Positions 8,553-18,395 of a stretch of DNA of 39,333 nucleotides are shown in pieces; the first letter of the stretch is position 1, and each line of letters starts with the position of its first letter. Made by a program: the position numbers and the translations under genes. Under the pieces are notes generated by a model. That model worked only from the letters and a program-made list of their open reading frames with translations. It made no database searches and was not told where the DNA came from. Location of the stretch: the NCBI GenBank assembly GCA_018400755.1, contig JAGYLU010000016.1, positions 1-39,333 on the forward strand. Direction: 5' to 3'. The stretch is from Acholeplasmataceae bacterium (lineage in GTDB: Bacteria; Bacillota_I; Bacilli_A; Acholeplasmatales; Acholeplasmataceae).

Positions 8553-8690
8553 GACCAGACTTTTAGAGACTAAAAATCAGATGATCAAGCAATTGTATCA
8601 AGACGTTAAGAAAACCAGAAAAACAGTGACATATCGAACCTTTCTTAAACATGAAGGAATTGCTGATATTCTTGAGTCACTAGTCCTTCA

Positions 8691-8921
8691 TCAACACTTT
8701 ACTAACGTCAGTAAAATAAGAGTTGCCAGTTCCTTTCCCCTGTTGACTTTGTTCAACGAGTTATTTTCACGATGTCGCTGCACTATTACGAGCACTCGTT
8801 CAATGCGTGATTTGCTTAGATGCCAATTAAACTCGACTTTCGTCTTGAGCAGGGCAGCAGCAGTTCAGAGCTCTCTTATGTTTCTTTGCTTGTCGAAAAG
8901 TTCAAAAGTTGTCTTTGTCAT
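8691..8921 (-). pseudogene. Unrecognised small protein, one frame break
   Basis: Begins MTKTTFELFDKQRNIREL, meets a stop after 18 codons, and then stays open for about 65 codons in the next frame, ending LLTLVKC. It starts within the stop codon of the lipoprotein gene (ATGA overlap), so it probably belongs to the same operon. No family is recognised; the charged, helical N-terminal part could be DNA-binding, but I see no proof. The IS1595-like element lies just downstream of it and may have cut the operon. Confidence 0.3.
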
Positions 8922-9225
8922 TGAGAACTCTTTTGAGATAATGCCGATGGACCATCATCATTCTTCCTCGCACAAATCGTACATTTGCCGTCGACATAAT
9001 TGTGACCCAAAGCATCAATGATTTCAGTCACGGATTTCACCACATTTTTGTACATTCTCTAACTCTAATTCCTGTTGTTTCACAACCGGGATGGACAGTA
9101 ACAGTCCAACTACCATAGGCGTGCTCACAGGGTTGGTCATCATCCTCACAAGCGGATAGCCCAATGATCAGTAGCGTCAATAAGCACACAAACAAACTAA
9201 GCAGATCGTTTTTCATAGTTGACAT
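8918..9225 (-). pseudogene. Small cysteine-rich lipoprotein, frame-disrupted
   Basis: ATG 9225 follows AGGAG by 5 bases. The product has a lipoprotein signal peptide (MSTMKNDLLSLF, then a hydrophobic run ending LIIGLSAC), with Cys near residue 26 as the lipidation site. The mature part begins EDDDQPCEHAYGSW and carries a C-x-H ... C ... G ... R-x-C-x-x-C pattern, seen in repeats of Gram-positive surface proteins. A frameshift near 9040 breaks the frame at TKMW; the continuation reads ALGHNYVDGKCTIC. Total about 100 residues. It would be anchored to the outer face of the membrane. Its location downstream of the toxin suggests an accessory or protective role, but that is a guess. Confidence 0.5.
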
Positions 9226-9299
9226 GCTAACTCCTCTAGAAATGTTTCTCACAAGTTCTATTGTATAGAATTTTACAATATCCTCATGTATTTTTCATA

Positions 9300-9824
9300 G
9301 AATTGAATTTACGGCCATTGTAATCATACTCATTATATAAACGAATAAATAGTGACGTGAAGAAAATTTCAAAACACTAAATACTTTTATACATTTCCAA
9401 TACGAAACATCAAAACAATACACTTTAAGCAACATCCTCTTTCCGATAACCAAATAATGTATTGACCGCCCAAAGAACCAAAAAACACATGTCGATAATT
9501 CATTATAACAGTAAATGTAGGATTTTCCGGTTTTCATTGTTAATGTCAAACGGTTCGTATATTTCGTCATCATATAGATGCAATCCATATATATTCAAAC
9601 TATCCGAAAATAGACGACAGCTTATTTGTTTGGCTATAAGCAGATCAACTCATTAGGAAACGGGGAAATTTAGTTTCTTTCGCCTTGTTCTTCGGTACCA
9701 ACAGGAGAAATAATAGATTTAATTGAGCATCCTTACTTATGAAATCAAGGTTGCTGGAGTGTAACAATGACCGTTAATGGCAAATCGCCCCCGCTTGTTT
9801 TCGAATTACGTTTCTAATATCCAT
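9300..9824 (-). pseudogene. Candidate immunity gene downstream of the Hint toxin
   Basis: ATG 9824 lies 23 bases after the toxin stop. The frame starts MDIRNVIRKQAG and then breaks repeatedly; open pieces include SKDAQLNLLFLLLV, NIYGLHLYDDEIYEPFDI and SIHYLVIGKRMLL, together about 170 codons. No known Imm family is recognised. Position is the main argument: polymorphic-toxin genes are usually followed directly by a small immunity gene. The product lacks an obvious signal peptide at its start, as expected for a cytoplasmic immunity protein, but hydrophobic stretches are present, so a membrane protein is also possible. Confidence 0.4.
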
Positions 9825-9847
9825 TTTACCCTATAAATTTCCCTAAT

Positions 9848-11972
9848 TCAGTTATTTTTGTGCAACCCAAGGTAGTAGTTTAACAACAAGGGCTCGTTGC
9901 TAAAGGCATCGCCTACTGCATGTACCTCGACATGGGCTTTTTTTCAGCTAAAAGCAAAATCGTATCAAGGATGAAATCAAATGTTCTTTAATAGTCCCCA
10001 CCAATTCATTCACAGGAATGACAATCTTTAATTTTCCCCTTAGTTATAAGTTCGATGACTTGTGCATAGGACTCCAATCATATTTTGATGTTCCGTTCAT
10101 AACTGCTTGTCTTTCTTTTTCCAAGCTTCCGCGGCAAAACTTTGTTTCTCTTTGCTACGAAATTGCTTAGATTGCACTCATTATGTACCAAAGAATGCCA
10201 TCCTTCCAACATAATAAGTGTGGCTGTTATCAACGTGAAATTGTAAACCACAGTTTCATCCACATCGTAGATTATACACTTTCAACCATACCATACATTA
10301 CCAGTGGCGTTTAATACATACATCCACTGGATAATGAATCTGCCGAAATCATTCTTTTTCTTTCCGGTAGATAAAACAGGATGCTCTGGTGTGGTTATAA
10401 TCACTTCCCCATCTACATTTAGCTCGGTTAGCTTCGTGGTCGTTTTTCTTAAATACTTCAGTCCACTATTTTGCCTAGATGGAAACACCTTTAGTTCTCG
10501 AAAGCTAAAACTAGGTCGCCAATCTCGATGTTCTCAATGTTTTTATATGAAAATCCGGCATACGTATAAACCTCTTAAAACCAATGTCCTACCCAGCAAA
10601 ACAGGCCTTGGGTTTATTATTCTAGTCACTAAGCCAATGCTTCCTGCACAGCGGCTCCAATCATAAACCCATTGGCAAAATGATCTAGTCCCTGTATGAT
10701 CGCCCCTTGAAGGGTTTCGGTAATCGATTTTACATGTCAATAGGCCCTACTGTCGTTATGGCCATTGCTCCAATTGCCGAAGAAGATAAAGCATAAGAAA
10801 TCGTTACCTTGCTTATCGCCATTAACGCGCATCCGAAAGAAGCGCCTCCAGTCACAGGGTCAATACTGCACCAACAATGATAATTCCGGTTCCTATGCCG
10901 ATTTTAGTCAGAAAGAGGCTTCGGTATAACTGTTGTTTGATTCTTCGACGATAGATGCGTTGCAAATCCATCTTCCAGTACATAATTCAAGTGCTATTCC
11001 CGATCCCAGTTATAGTTAATTCGCCTACATCATAACCGAAAAATATGTCCTCTTCTTCACTGTCAAGATAAGATTGAATACTCTCCGGGCGATATGTAAA
11101 GCAATCGTGACTCATCAACAACATAGCCATTCACTAACTGTTCGTCAGAGTACTGTCTTAAGTCTTGTTCCAATTGTTCATAGTCTTCTTCACTAAATAG
11201 TTAAATCCCTGAATGGATTGTATATTCATCAAAATGGTTTCATCGTAAAGGTATTTGCTATTGTCGTAATCATATAGGCTGCCCAATGACAAATCATAGT
11301 TCGCTCTAACATTGTCCTCAACGAGAATATACAATTCTCATATGCAATTTTGTTGATAATAGATAACATATCGATTTTGATAGACGAAAATGATAGGGAG
11401 AAATGTTATATAATTATACGTACAAATATTCATAATGTCATCTTCCGCTTCATTAGCGTCAGCAACAACAACCATGGATTCTTGGGAACTCAACGAAAAA
11501 CGGTTGTATTTTGGATTACTTCTACAAACCCAGCCGCTCACGGAAAGGATAAATTTATCAAACATGGAAAATCATGCGAATAGTAATAGAGTCAAAGAGT
11601 GCTATAATCTTCGCCTTCAGTGGCAAGATGCAACGCCAATGTTAACAGTAAAATTAGCCGCCAAATCGGCTCTAACTGCACTATATACCAGCGATTTAAC
11701 ATTAGTGATTTTCTTTGTTTCAATTTCGGATTGGATTTAGATTCTTTTATATTCTCACCAATAACAGTAATCGAAATATTAGGGGATTTAAATCATCATC
11801 TAGTGGATACTGACCAGGTATACGTTTCATTGGTTGACCAAAAGAACTGTTGTCGGGTTTGGACAATTCTTCAGTTTGACCATATTCGTTCCGAGACACG
11901 TAGAAACACAATAAACAATGGTGATGCTCAAAGTTAACAAAGAAATTTAGAAGAAATATTTTTCATTTTCAT
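9848..11972 (-). pseudogene. Secreted polymorphic toxin with Hint autoprocessing domain
   Basis: About 700 codons when read across frames. Start ATG 11972, with AAGGAGGG 10 bases ahead and only 3 bases after the upstream stop. N-terminus MKMKNISSKF then LLTLSITIVYCVSTCLG, a Sec signal peptide. The middle (11.3-10.7 kb) includes DEQLVNGYVVDESRL, SYLDSEEEDIFFGYD and a glycine/alanine-rich hydrophobic stretch (GIGTGIIIVGAV; GLDHFANGFMIGAAV), typical of the segment before Hint domains. The Hint domain spans about 10603-10174: Cys start (KACFAG), IENIEIGDLVLAFE, ELNVDGEVIITTPEHP (TxxHP), VYNFTVDNSHTYYVG and the terminal VHNEC. The last ~107 residues are the toxin, ending EVHAVGDAFSNEPLLLNYY; no toxin family recognised. 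At least eight frameshifts, most likely sequence errors because each piece continues in register. Known Hint toxins release the C-terminal toxin by self-cleavage. Confidence 0.72.
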
Positions 11973-11975
11973 TAT

Positions 11976-14900
11976 TTATAAACCCTCCTTAATCAAACCA
12001 ACTGCAATACTAGTGCCGACTATCCCATTAAATAATATCAACGACACCACTCCCCAGAGTGTAACCCGAATGAACAAACATATAAAAGGCAGCACCGGCA
12101 ACAACAAACCATTCAGTAACGATCCATTAATCATCGACAAAATATGCTTCTTCAAAATATATGAAGCAATTATGAGTAGAATAATAGCGGTAATAGAGAT
12201 AAATATGATTTCCTTTTGAGACAGACTATGTGGTTGAGAACTACATGATGCGCTAGATTACTCGATGCCGTCGCCAGTTCTTCAGCAGCCCAGGCGTATT
12301 TCTTCATGTAGCGTCCCGGACGAATTATATATTAAGAGAGGGCATGATTGTAAGCTTCGATAAAGGCGTTCTTGGAGCTCTTGGTTATATCAGTCAAATC
12401 CAATTCAACTGCAGCTTCAAGTTCATGAAGCAGCCTTAGTTTCTCTTCTCACGACGACCATATTATTTCAAAACGGATTTTAGATTTTCCTCATACATGT
12501 CCAATACAGATTGCTCTACTCGATTGTCTATCGCGTAATAAGCTTCTAAATATATGGTTTGTAAGTCATTAATGGCTTTTTGATGCCTAACATCGGATCT
12601 AACTGAGAAACTTACATCAGTGCTTCTCTTAAACTCATGCGAATCCCCTGAAATTGTCATGTTGATACTGCCTGATCTAATTTATATATAGCCAGATCGA
12701 CGGCTGATTGTAGGGATTATTGAAGTCCTTATAGACGTCTTTGCTGTGTTATAAGCCATAGCTAAGGCTTCCACGGCACAGCATCATAATTCTCCAAAAC
12801 CAATGATTGTGCCGCCAAGAGACTATCGTACAAGTTGAAAAATCCGCAACGAAAGTCAAAGATGCGATGGCATCATCGGTAGATCTATCATAAAATCGAT
12901 ATCTTCTTGCGTGCAGATCGCCATCAGCGTGAACCAGGTAGGCATCCAAATAAACATCATTTAGGTTTTCCACTGAACTGGGTGTATACTTACTTACATC
13001 AATACCGGTCACTTCATCTAATATGGACTCGAGTGCTGTAAAATCATGGAATAACACTAATTCAGGAAAGATCTGCGTAAATTCATTTACAGCCGCGGAA
13101 ACCTCTTCTATTGTCGGATTTTCCCCTAAATATACAGTTTCCCATCTTCGTAAGCGTTTCACTTAGTTCGCATGAGGTTTGACGTATATAAACTTGATTA
13201 ACGTATTGTTGAAAGTTAACTGATTATTCAATTAATTTTATTCACCGTACGTACAAGTGATGAGAAGGCATTGTCCGATTGTTGGTCGCCTCATTGATTT
13301 CTTCTTGCGTAGATTCAATTTCGTCGTAGACAGCAATTGCTTACCTCTAAAAAATACAATATAATTTGTATAACTGGAAGGCGTGTAAAGATTGGCATCC
13401 ACATCTCTATCTATGGCTAATCTCAAATCCATTGTCATATTATGATTTCTTCATTCAAACTAATGGGATTGAAATATGCTATTGTATGTTTGAATAACTC
13501 ATTTTTTCATCGAGAAGAAATAAACAAATCGAGTATCGTGTCGCACCAGTTATATGAATAATTAGCCGATACGTGTTCCCCAGCTTATCAATGAACAATA
13601 GCTCATATCTGCGCCTTCTTTATATAGTGCGACATTTCTAATTCGGAAATCAGACATGATTTTCAAAACTAAGCGTCGGGTGCCTTAAGTGTGACAATCG
13701 AATCGGAATCGATCAGTTTTGAATACTGATCCAGTTCAACGCTATCAGCCGTTATCTCAATTTGATTGCCTTCTAACTCCAATGTGGAAACTTGAAGAGT
13801 TGATATGTAGCCGTTTTGGGATGCATTTCCCAAAATGGATTTCGTTTAGTTTTCACTGACATAATAGACATCGTATTGTTTTGTTTTACCGTATATATTG
13901 TTTTAACGTATTGACATGCTTAGAAGATGCAGCAACTGTTAGAGAAATATCCGTATTATATTATTCAATATCGTACGTTTTTCCATTTTTTCATGCAATA
14001 TGCCTCTACTTTAATGGAATCATAATCAGCAACTTTGATGAATGTAAAATCATTGATATACGGCAATCTACTCATCATCTTCTCTTTTTCATACCGCGTT
14101 GAAACACTTTTATACTTTCACTTATCGATAAACTTTTCTAAGTTATCCAGCAAGTCGTCATGGTAAAGTGCGATATGTGAGATCTATCGAACGTTAAAAT
14201 AGCCGATTTCTACATTGAGCTTGGCATAATAATTCATCAAGATCCGTCATGTCGATGTAATCATAATGTTTGAGTTTTATGTTAAGTTATCCTTTGACTT
14301 ATAGTATAGACCATCGTCCGTCGATTCTATGTACCTTTTCTCAATTTCATAGGCATACTCGGCAGCCTCCTCCCTTATGAATCTAAGAAAAACAAACATA
14401 GATATAGCCACCTGGTTATTTGATACACAACTTCATAATGCTTATGGAGACGGATCAAGTAATCTCACGGGCTTTTAAAGAGTTATCGTAGTTCACAAAG
14501 AGTACTGACTCATCATCTACAATATTGAAATTGAACGTGTATTGATAGAATGATCCTGTAGTTGTCTTGCCGCTATAAAAAACAGCAACATAGGAGCCTT
14601 TGTCTAAAACGTATTTTGCTCCTCCTGTCTTTTCCCGTTAAACCTATGGTTTCGTCAGTGGGTACTGATACGGATGTGTCCATTTAATAGGTACATAATC
14701 GAAATTGAATTGATAAACACATAAGACCCCGCTGCATAGGTTGGATAATCGTCATGTCACGAATATGCGTTCTCCTTGAACTAGAGACTCATCAAAGTAG
14801 GTTGAATCATATCATCACCCCCATTGAAAACATAAACAGTTTTTGTACTCTCGGTCCCAATTTGGTGGTTGTTGATATCCTTAGCGTCCATTATCAGTTA

Positions 14901-15793
14901 GGACAGCACCATCGGTAACATAATGGGGGTCATCATTTTCTTGATGGAGCTAAATACGATGTGTTCAGTTTATCAACGCTTCGGAAATCCTTTTAGTCGT
15001 TGTGTCCCCATCTAGTAATGTTTCACCTCTACTATAAGTTTCAATGAGATAGTCATCGGTTGCCACGTCGGATTCACTCTCGGACAAATTGTGTAACGAT
15101 ATGACTGCGGTATCCATGGCTACGTAAAACAAATATACCTCGGCATGCTTTTTATACTCGTATACCATCTTGGTTTCCACCACAGGAATCGGATGTCGGT
15201 TTTCCTGCCTGTTTTATAAGCAAGAATATTCTATAATAAACACCCTGTGAGACATACGTACCATCGGTAGTATAAAAATCATCAATACCATCGAATTGGT
15301 TTCATAGAAATTGACAACCGGACTCGTTACATTTTCCCATACATAGCCATTGAGTGATTTTGAATGATTAAAGCCCTTGCCAATGCTGCCGCTTAACGCA
15401 ACGTCCTCCACTGTAGTCCCATTGTCATTCACAAGATTCCAGTCGTTATCTATCGATGTTTGTGAGAACCATCATACTCATATGAAAAAGAAAGATTTCC
15501 GCTAACCCCAAAAGCGTTGACGTTTCTAAAGGTCGTTATGCAGTATTTATTTCACCCAGAAATAACCAAGTTGCCAAGGCTCTCTTTTCCAAAGTCATAG
15601 AGGGGATACTATGTTTGACTCCTTCAAATCATAGGTATTTGCTGAATCAAATTCATAACTAATCCCTTTCAACTTCGCGAGTGGTTGAACTGGAATAAGT
15701 AATGTTGAAATCGAAGAACATAGTAACCCATGTTATCATGTAAAAAACATAATTGTCGTATAACACGTATTTATGTCGGATTTTGATGTTCAT
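11976..15793 (-). pseudogene. Large surface protein with FIVAR-like repeats, frame-disrupted
   Basis: About 1270 codons read across frames. Start ATG 15793 follows AAGGAGA by 7 bases. N-terminal part: MNIKIRHKYVLYDN, YEFDSANTYDLKES, DGTYVSQGVYYRIF and VYLFYVAMDTAVISLHNL, beta-rich surface-like segments to about 13.5 kb. Then three or four helical repeats like FIVAR (YTPSSYTNYIVF with ESTQEEINEATNN near 13.3 kb; DVSKYTPSSVENLNDVYL near 12.97 kb; AINDLQTIYLEAYYAI near 12.55 kb; ITKSSKNAFIEAYNHAL near 12.35 kb). The 3' end encodes KEIIFISITAIILLIIASY plus two more hydrophobic segments and ends LIKEGL at 11976. That 3' part could be a separate small membrane protein. The stop is 3 bases from the toxin start, so the two are coupled. 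Likely cell-surface; possibly displays or delivers the toxin (inference). Confidence 0.55.
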
Positions 15794-16010
15794 CTCAATA
15801 TCTCCTTGTGTAATATGCTATGTAAATGAATCCCACGATGCTAACGTTTACTATTCTCGGAGAATAAAGTTTTGTTGTGATTATCTAGCCAAAACAGTCC
15901 TAAAACCGCTTGTAACATGACTTTAGTTATTCAGGTTATAATAGATAAGTTATTTGTAGTTCTTGTATATATAAATCCAATATGTGCCATTCTTCAATAT
16001 AGCTTTTATC

Positions 16011-17403
16011 AATCAAAGGGTAGTGTCCAAGAAGTATGTGTAAACAGGATCTCTAAGACTTTGATCTTCAATATGGTTTTGATTTACAGGTTTTGACTTG
16101 TCTTTTTCAAGGAAGCGCGCCTCGAACATTTCTTCAAGCTTGTCAACCGCTGCCTTGAATCCTCTATGAACGACTGAACCATTCCTGAAGTTAAATCTCT
16201 CTGCTTGGGTCACAACGAACCTTAGTAGCGATTCCTCGTTTGGAAACTGTTCCTTCCGTTTGGTAAATCGTTTGAGGTGCTTGTTGGAGATTCTCCATCG
16301 GAGTTCGTTGTATAAATCGTTTTCCTGATTGTCTCAGGATATGCATAGAATGTCCAGCAGGCTTTGATTACCTTCAAGGATTCCCGTGACGCTGGATAAA
16401 CAGTCTTCCAGGCTGCTACAAAAACATAAAACAGTCTCTGCGTTTCTTATCTGTCTCAGTGTAAACCTTTCTCAGGTCATCAAAGTTTCCTTCCGGTCGC
16501 TAACACGGACCAGATGTGCAACGTTTCTCGCCATATGGACCCAGCATGTCACAGTGATCGGCGTCGGATAAACTCTATGGATGGCATCACGAATTCCTGT
16601 GAGGCCATCCGTGACAAACCTCGGCTTACCAAAGCCTCGCGACTTTGGATATTTAAGGACAATCGCCAGTTGGCGCATATTCGGTTGAGACACCGCAACA
16701 TCCTAGTTTTCTTTTTTTACCAATAATGAATTGCGCAAATAAGCGGCCTCTTTTTGGCAACGGCATTCAAATGCGATTGGAAGAGATAAGTCGCGTCAAG
16801 GGTGAACGACCACATACCACGTCCCTGAATGTCCGTCTGCTGAATGCTTCCAAGTCAGCTTCGACCATTCTTGTCATGTTGGAAATGGTGCGGGGACTAT
16901 AATGGTGTCCGTACATCCGTTCAGGAATCTCACTGATATCCCTTGTCGTCATTCCATTTTTGATAGAGATGAATCCGCAGTTTTTTCAAGCGTGTCGTTA
17001 TGACGCTTGTATGGGGAAAAGATGGTTCTCGAACGCGCCGTTCCGATCCTAGGAGATCCTGAGGTTCAACCGGCGTATTCAGTATCGAAATACGGTCATA
17101 GTAGCCACGTTCCGACTGTTTCCGGTACCGACACCTGACGGTCGTATCGCTCGTAACCCAGATAGCTTGAGATTCTACTGTCTCGAGTAAGGCATTCAAA
17201 TTTTTGCCTTCTCGACGTGAAAACGAAAATCTCAGTGATATCTTGCTTTTGGGCGAGGCGAACTGATAGAAGTTACGTGAAGTAAAATCATTCATAGGAA
17301 TCTCTCTTCGTGAATGGTTGGTCAAACTCATTATATCGAAGTCGAGATTCCTTTTTGTTATTTTAAAATTATTTACACAAACTGTGTACGCTATGAATCA
17401 AAG
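16011..17403. mobile_element. IS256-like insertion sequence with target duplication
   Basis: The element (16019-17395, about 1.38 kb) is flanked by the direct repeat AATCAAAG (16011-16018 and 17396-17403), an 8-bp target duplication as known for IS256. Inner ends match imperfectly: left AAGTATGTGTAAA (16032-16044), right on the minus strand CAGTTTGTGTAAA (17384-17372), with TAG-GT outside. One transposase gene on the minus strand fills it. Confidence 0.75.
16013..17295 (-). pseudogene. IS256-family (mutator-type) transposase, frame-disrupted
   Basis: Minus-strand pieces in changing frames: MNDFTSRNFYQFASP from ATG 17295; IHLYQKWNDDKGYQ running into MTTRDISEIPERMYGHHYSP and ISNMTRMVEADLEAFSRR, the typical IS256 'TRDI...YG...S..TIS..T' block before the first catalytic Asp; PRFVTDGLTGIRDAIHRVYP with TCWVHMARNV, the second-Asp block (VTDGL.G...AI..V.P....C..H..RN); and FNFRNGSVVHRGFKAAVD near the C-terminus. 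The first Asp segment (17000-16750) is broken. About 1280 bp, right for the family. At least four indels. The stop at 16013 falls in the target duplication, so the true stop is probably masked by an error. Confidence 0.75.
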
Positions 17404-17408
17404 TGTCC

Positions 17409-17422
17409 GTTTCATATGAAAC
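17409..17422. promoter_or_regulatory. Perfect 14-bp palindrome, parS-like
   Basis: GTTTCATATGAAAC differs from the core of the Bacillus parS site (GTTTCACGTGAAAC) only in the central two base pairs. It lies in the 200-base gene-free stretch between the IS256-like element and the tRNA terminator, 7 kb from parAB. The changed centre is important for ParB binding in Bacillus, so it may be unrelated. The rest of 17404-17601 holds nothing I recognise. Confidence 0.3.
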
Positions 17423-17601
17423 AGTTTAAATCGTCAAATATTTTCTTTTTCATTGATAAGTCCCCAATCAGTTTTTAAATCATATTTCATTCATTGTGTT
17501 TTTCAAACCAATTATACATCACTTCCCCCACAAGCGAACCCCCCAATCATCATAAAAATTCCAAGCTGCCCCAGGCCAGGACAAACGCCCTTTCCTTATA
17601 A

Positions 17602-17624
17602 CAAAAAAAAGCCACTTCTTGGCT
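17602..17624 (-). terminator. Terminator of the rRNA-tRNA operon
   Basis: On the minus strand the stem AAGCCA/TGGCTT with an AGAAG loop is followed by eight T. It lies 14 bases after tRNA-Phe, the last gene of the array. Confidence 0.85.
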
Positions 17625-17637
17625 TCATGAAGGAAAA

Positions 17638-17711
<74 letters not shown>

Positions 17712-17716
17712 TTAGG

Positions 17717-17791
17717 TGGCGGTCGGACGGGAATTGAACCCGCGATCTCCAGTGTGACAGACTGGCATGGTAACCACTACACCACCGGACC
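17717..17791 (-). tRNA. tRNA-Asp (GTC)
   Basis: Starts GGTCCGGTGGTGTAGTGG, a standard Asp body; anticodon loop CTGTCAC gives GTC; ends GCCA. One acceptor base appears lost. Confidence 0.9.
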
Positions 17792-17800
17792 GATTTGTTT

Positions 17801-17878
17801 TGGTTGCGGGAGGAGAAGTTTGAACCTCCGACCTCCGGGTTATGAGCCCGACAGGCTACCAGACTGCTCTATCCCGCG
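17801..17878 (-). tRNA. Initiator tRNA-fMet (CAT)
   Basis: CGCGGGATAGAGCAGTCTGG is the initiator signature, with the unpaired first base and three G-C pairs (GGGCTCATAACCC) around anticodon CAT; CCA is encoded. Confidence 0.92.
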
Positions 17879-17907
17879 ATATATGTGAATCTTTATGAAA
17901 ATGTAAG

Positions 17908-18000
17908 TGGCGGAGGAAGAGAGGATTCGAACCCCCGCGCCTTTGACAGCCTGTCGGTTTTCAAGACCGATCCCTTCAGCCCGGACTTAGGTATTCCTCC
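17908..18000 (-). tRNA. tRNA-Ser (TGA)
   Basis: Class II tRNA, acceptor GGAGGAA/TTCCTCC, long variable arm, anticodon loop CTTGAAA giving TGA, encoded GCCA end. One extra base in the D-arm and one in the variable arm. Confidence 0.9.
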
Positions 18001-18047
18001 ATATTATAACACAGCCAACGAAAGATTGCCATAGGTGTCAATGGAAG

Positions 18048-18123
18048 TGGACCCGGTAGGACTCGAACCTACGGCCGACCGGTTATGAGCCGGTAACGCT
18101 CTAACCAACTGAGCTACGGGTCC
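18048..18123 (-). tRNA. tRNA with CAT anticodon (Met or Ile2)
   Basis: GGACCCGTAGCTCAG body, anticodon arm ACCGGCTCATAACCGGT gives CAT. It lacks initiator features, so it is elongator Met or lysidine-modified Ile2. No CCA follows the discriminator A. Confidence 0.85.
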
Positions 18124-18134
18124 GAACTGAAGCC

Positions 18135-18201
18135 CAGCGGCGGGGAATCGAACCCACGACCTCACGGAGCCGTACGCTCTAACCAGCTGAGCTACGCCGC
18201 C
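18135..18201 (-). tRNA. Met/Ile2-like tRNA with truncated anticodon loop
   Basis: GGCGGCGTAGCTCAGCTGG body and an intact T-arm, but the anticodon arm reads TACGGCTCCGTG: about four bases, probably ATAA, are missing from the loop. Isotype assigned from body only. Probably a sequence error. Confidence 0.6.
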
Positions 18202-18233
18202 ATGAATATTTCCATAATGCCCGAACCCTGATG

Positions 18234-18307
18234 TGGTGGAGCCTAGAGGCTCGAACCCTGACCTCCTGCGTGCAAAGCAGGCGCTCTCCCAGCTGAGCTA
18301 AGGCCCC
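18234..18307 (-). tRNA. tRNA-Ala (TGC)
   Basis: GGGGCCTTAGCTCAGCTGGG, anticodon arm CCTGCTTTGCACGCAGG gives TGC, encoded ACCA. One or two bases missing in the T-stem. Confidence 0.92.
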
Positions 18308-18312
18308 TGGCG

Positions 18313-18391
18313 TGGTACCTGGGTCAGGACGAACCGACACGGACACAATGTCATAGGTTTAAGTCCATGTCTCTCAGTTTCACCATCAGGC
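18313..18391 (-). tRNA. tRNA-Leu (TAA)
   Basis: Class II; begins GCCTGATGGTGAAACTGAGA (expected GCCTGGGTGGTGGAA), anticodon segment GGACTTAAACC gives TAA, variable arm GTGTCCG, T-loop GGTTCG, end GGTACCA. Several single-base losses. Confidence 0.8.
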
Positions 18392-18395
18392 AAGT

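Larger units (their letters stand above)
7450..8604 (+). mobile_element. IS1595-like insertion sequence, degenerate
   Basis: Imperfect terminal inverted repeats bracket the transposase: TTTGATACAATTTGC at the left (7451 on) and, on the minus strand at the right, CTTGATACAATTGC (8603-8590). Match continues with one or two indels for about 22 bases. The element begins about 15 bases after tRNA-Leu. I could not find a target duplication. The family is inferred from the transposase, which has an N-terminal zinc ribbon and a C-terminal HSNLK motif. Confidence 0.5.

Noticed and set aside
8581-9021. Plus-strand open frame of 146 codons
   Set aside because: No ribosome site, no family; the minus strand carries a lipoprotein and a coupled ORF. 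I cannot fully exclude it.
10304-12219. Plus-strand open frames at 10304, 11435, 11620 and 12013
   Set aside because: The minus strand there gives recognisable toxin and surface-protein blocks, so these are shadows.
7460-17600. CRISPR array or phage region in the gene-poor stretch
   Set aside because: No regular short repeats with spacers and no phage structural or integrase genes; the stretch is explained by frame-disrupted genes and IS elements.
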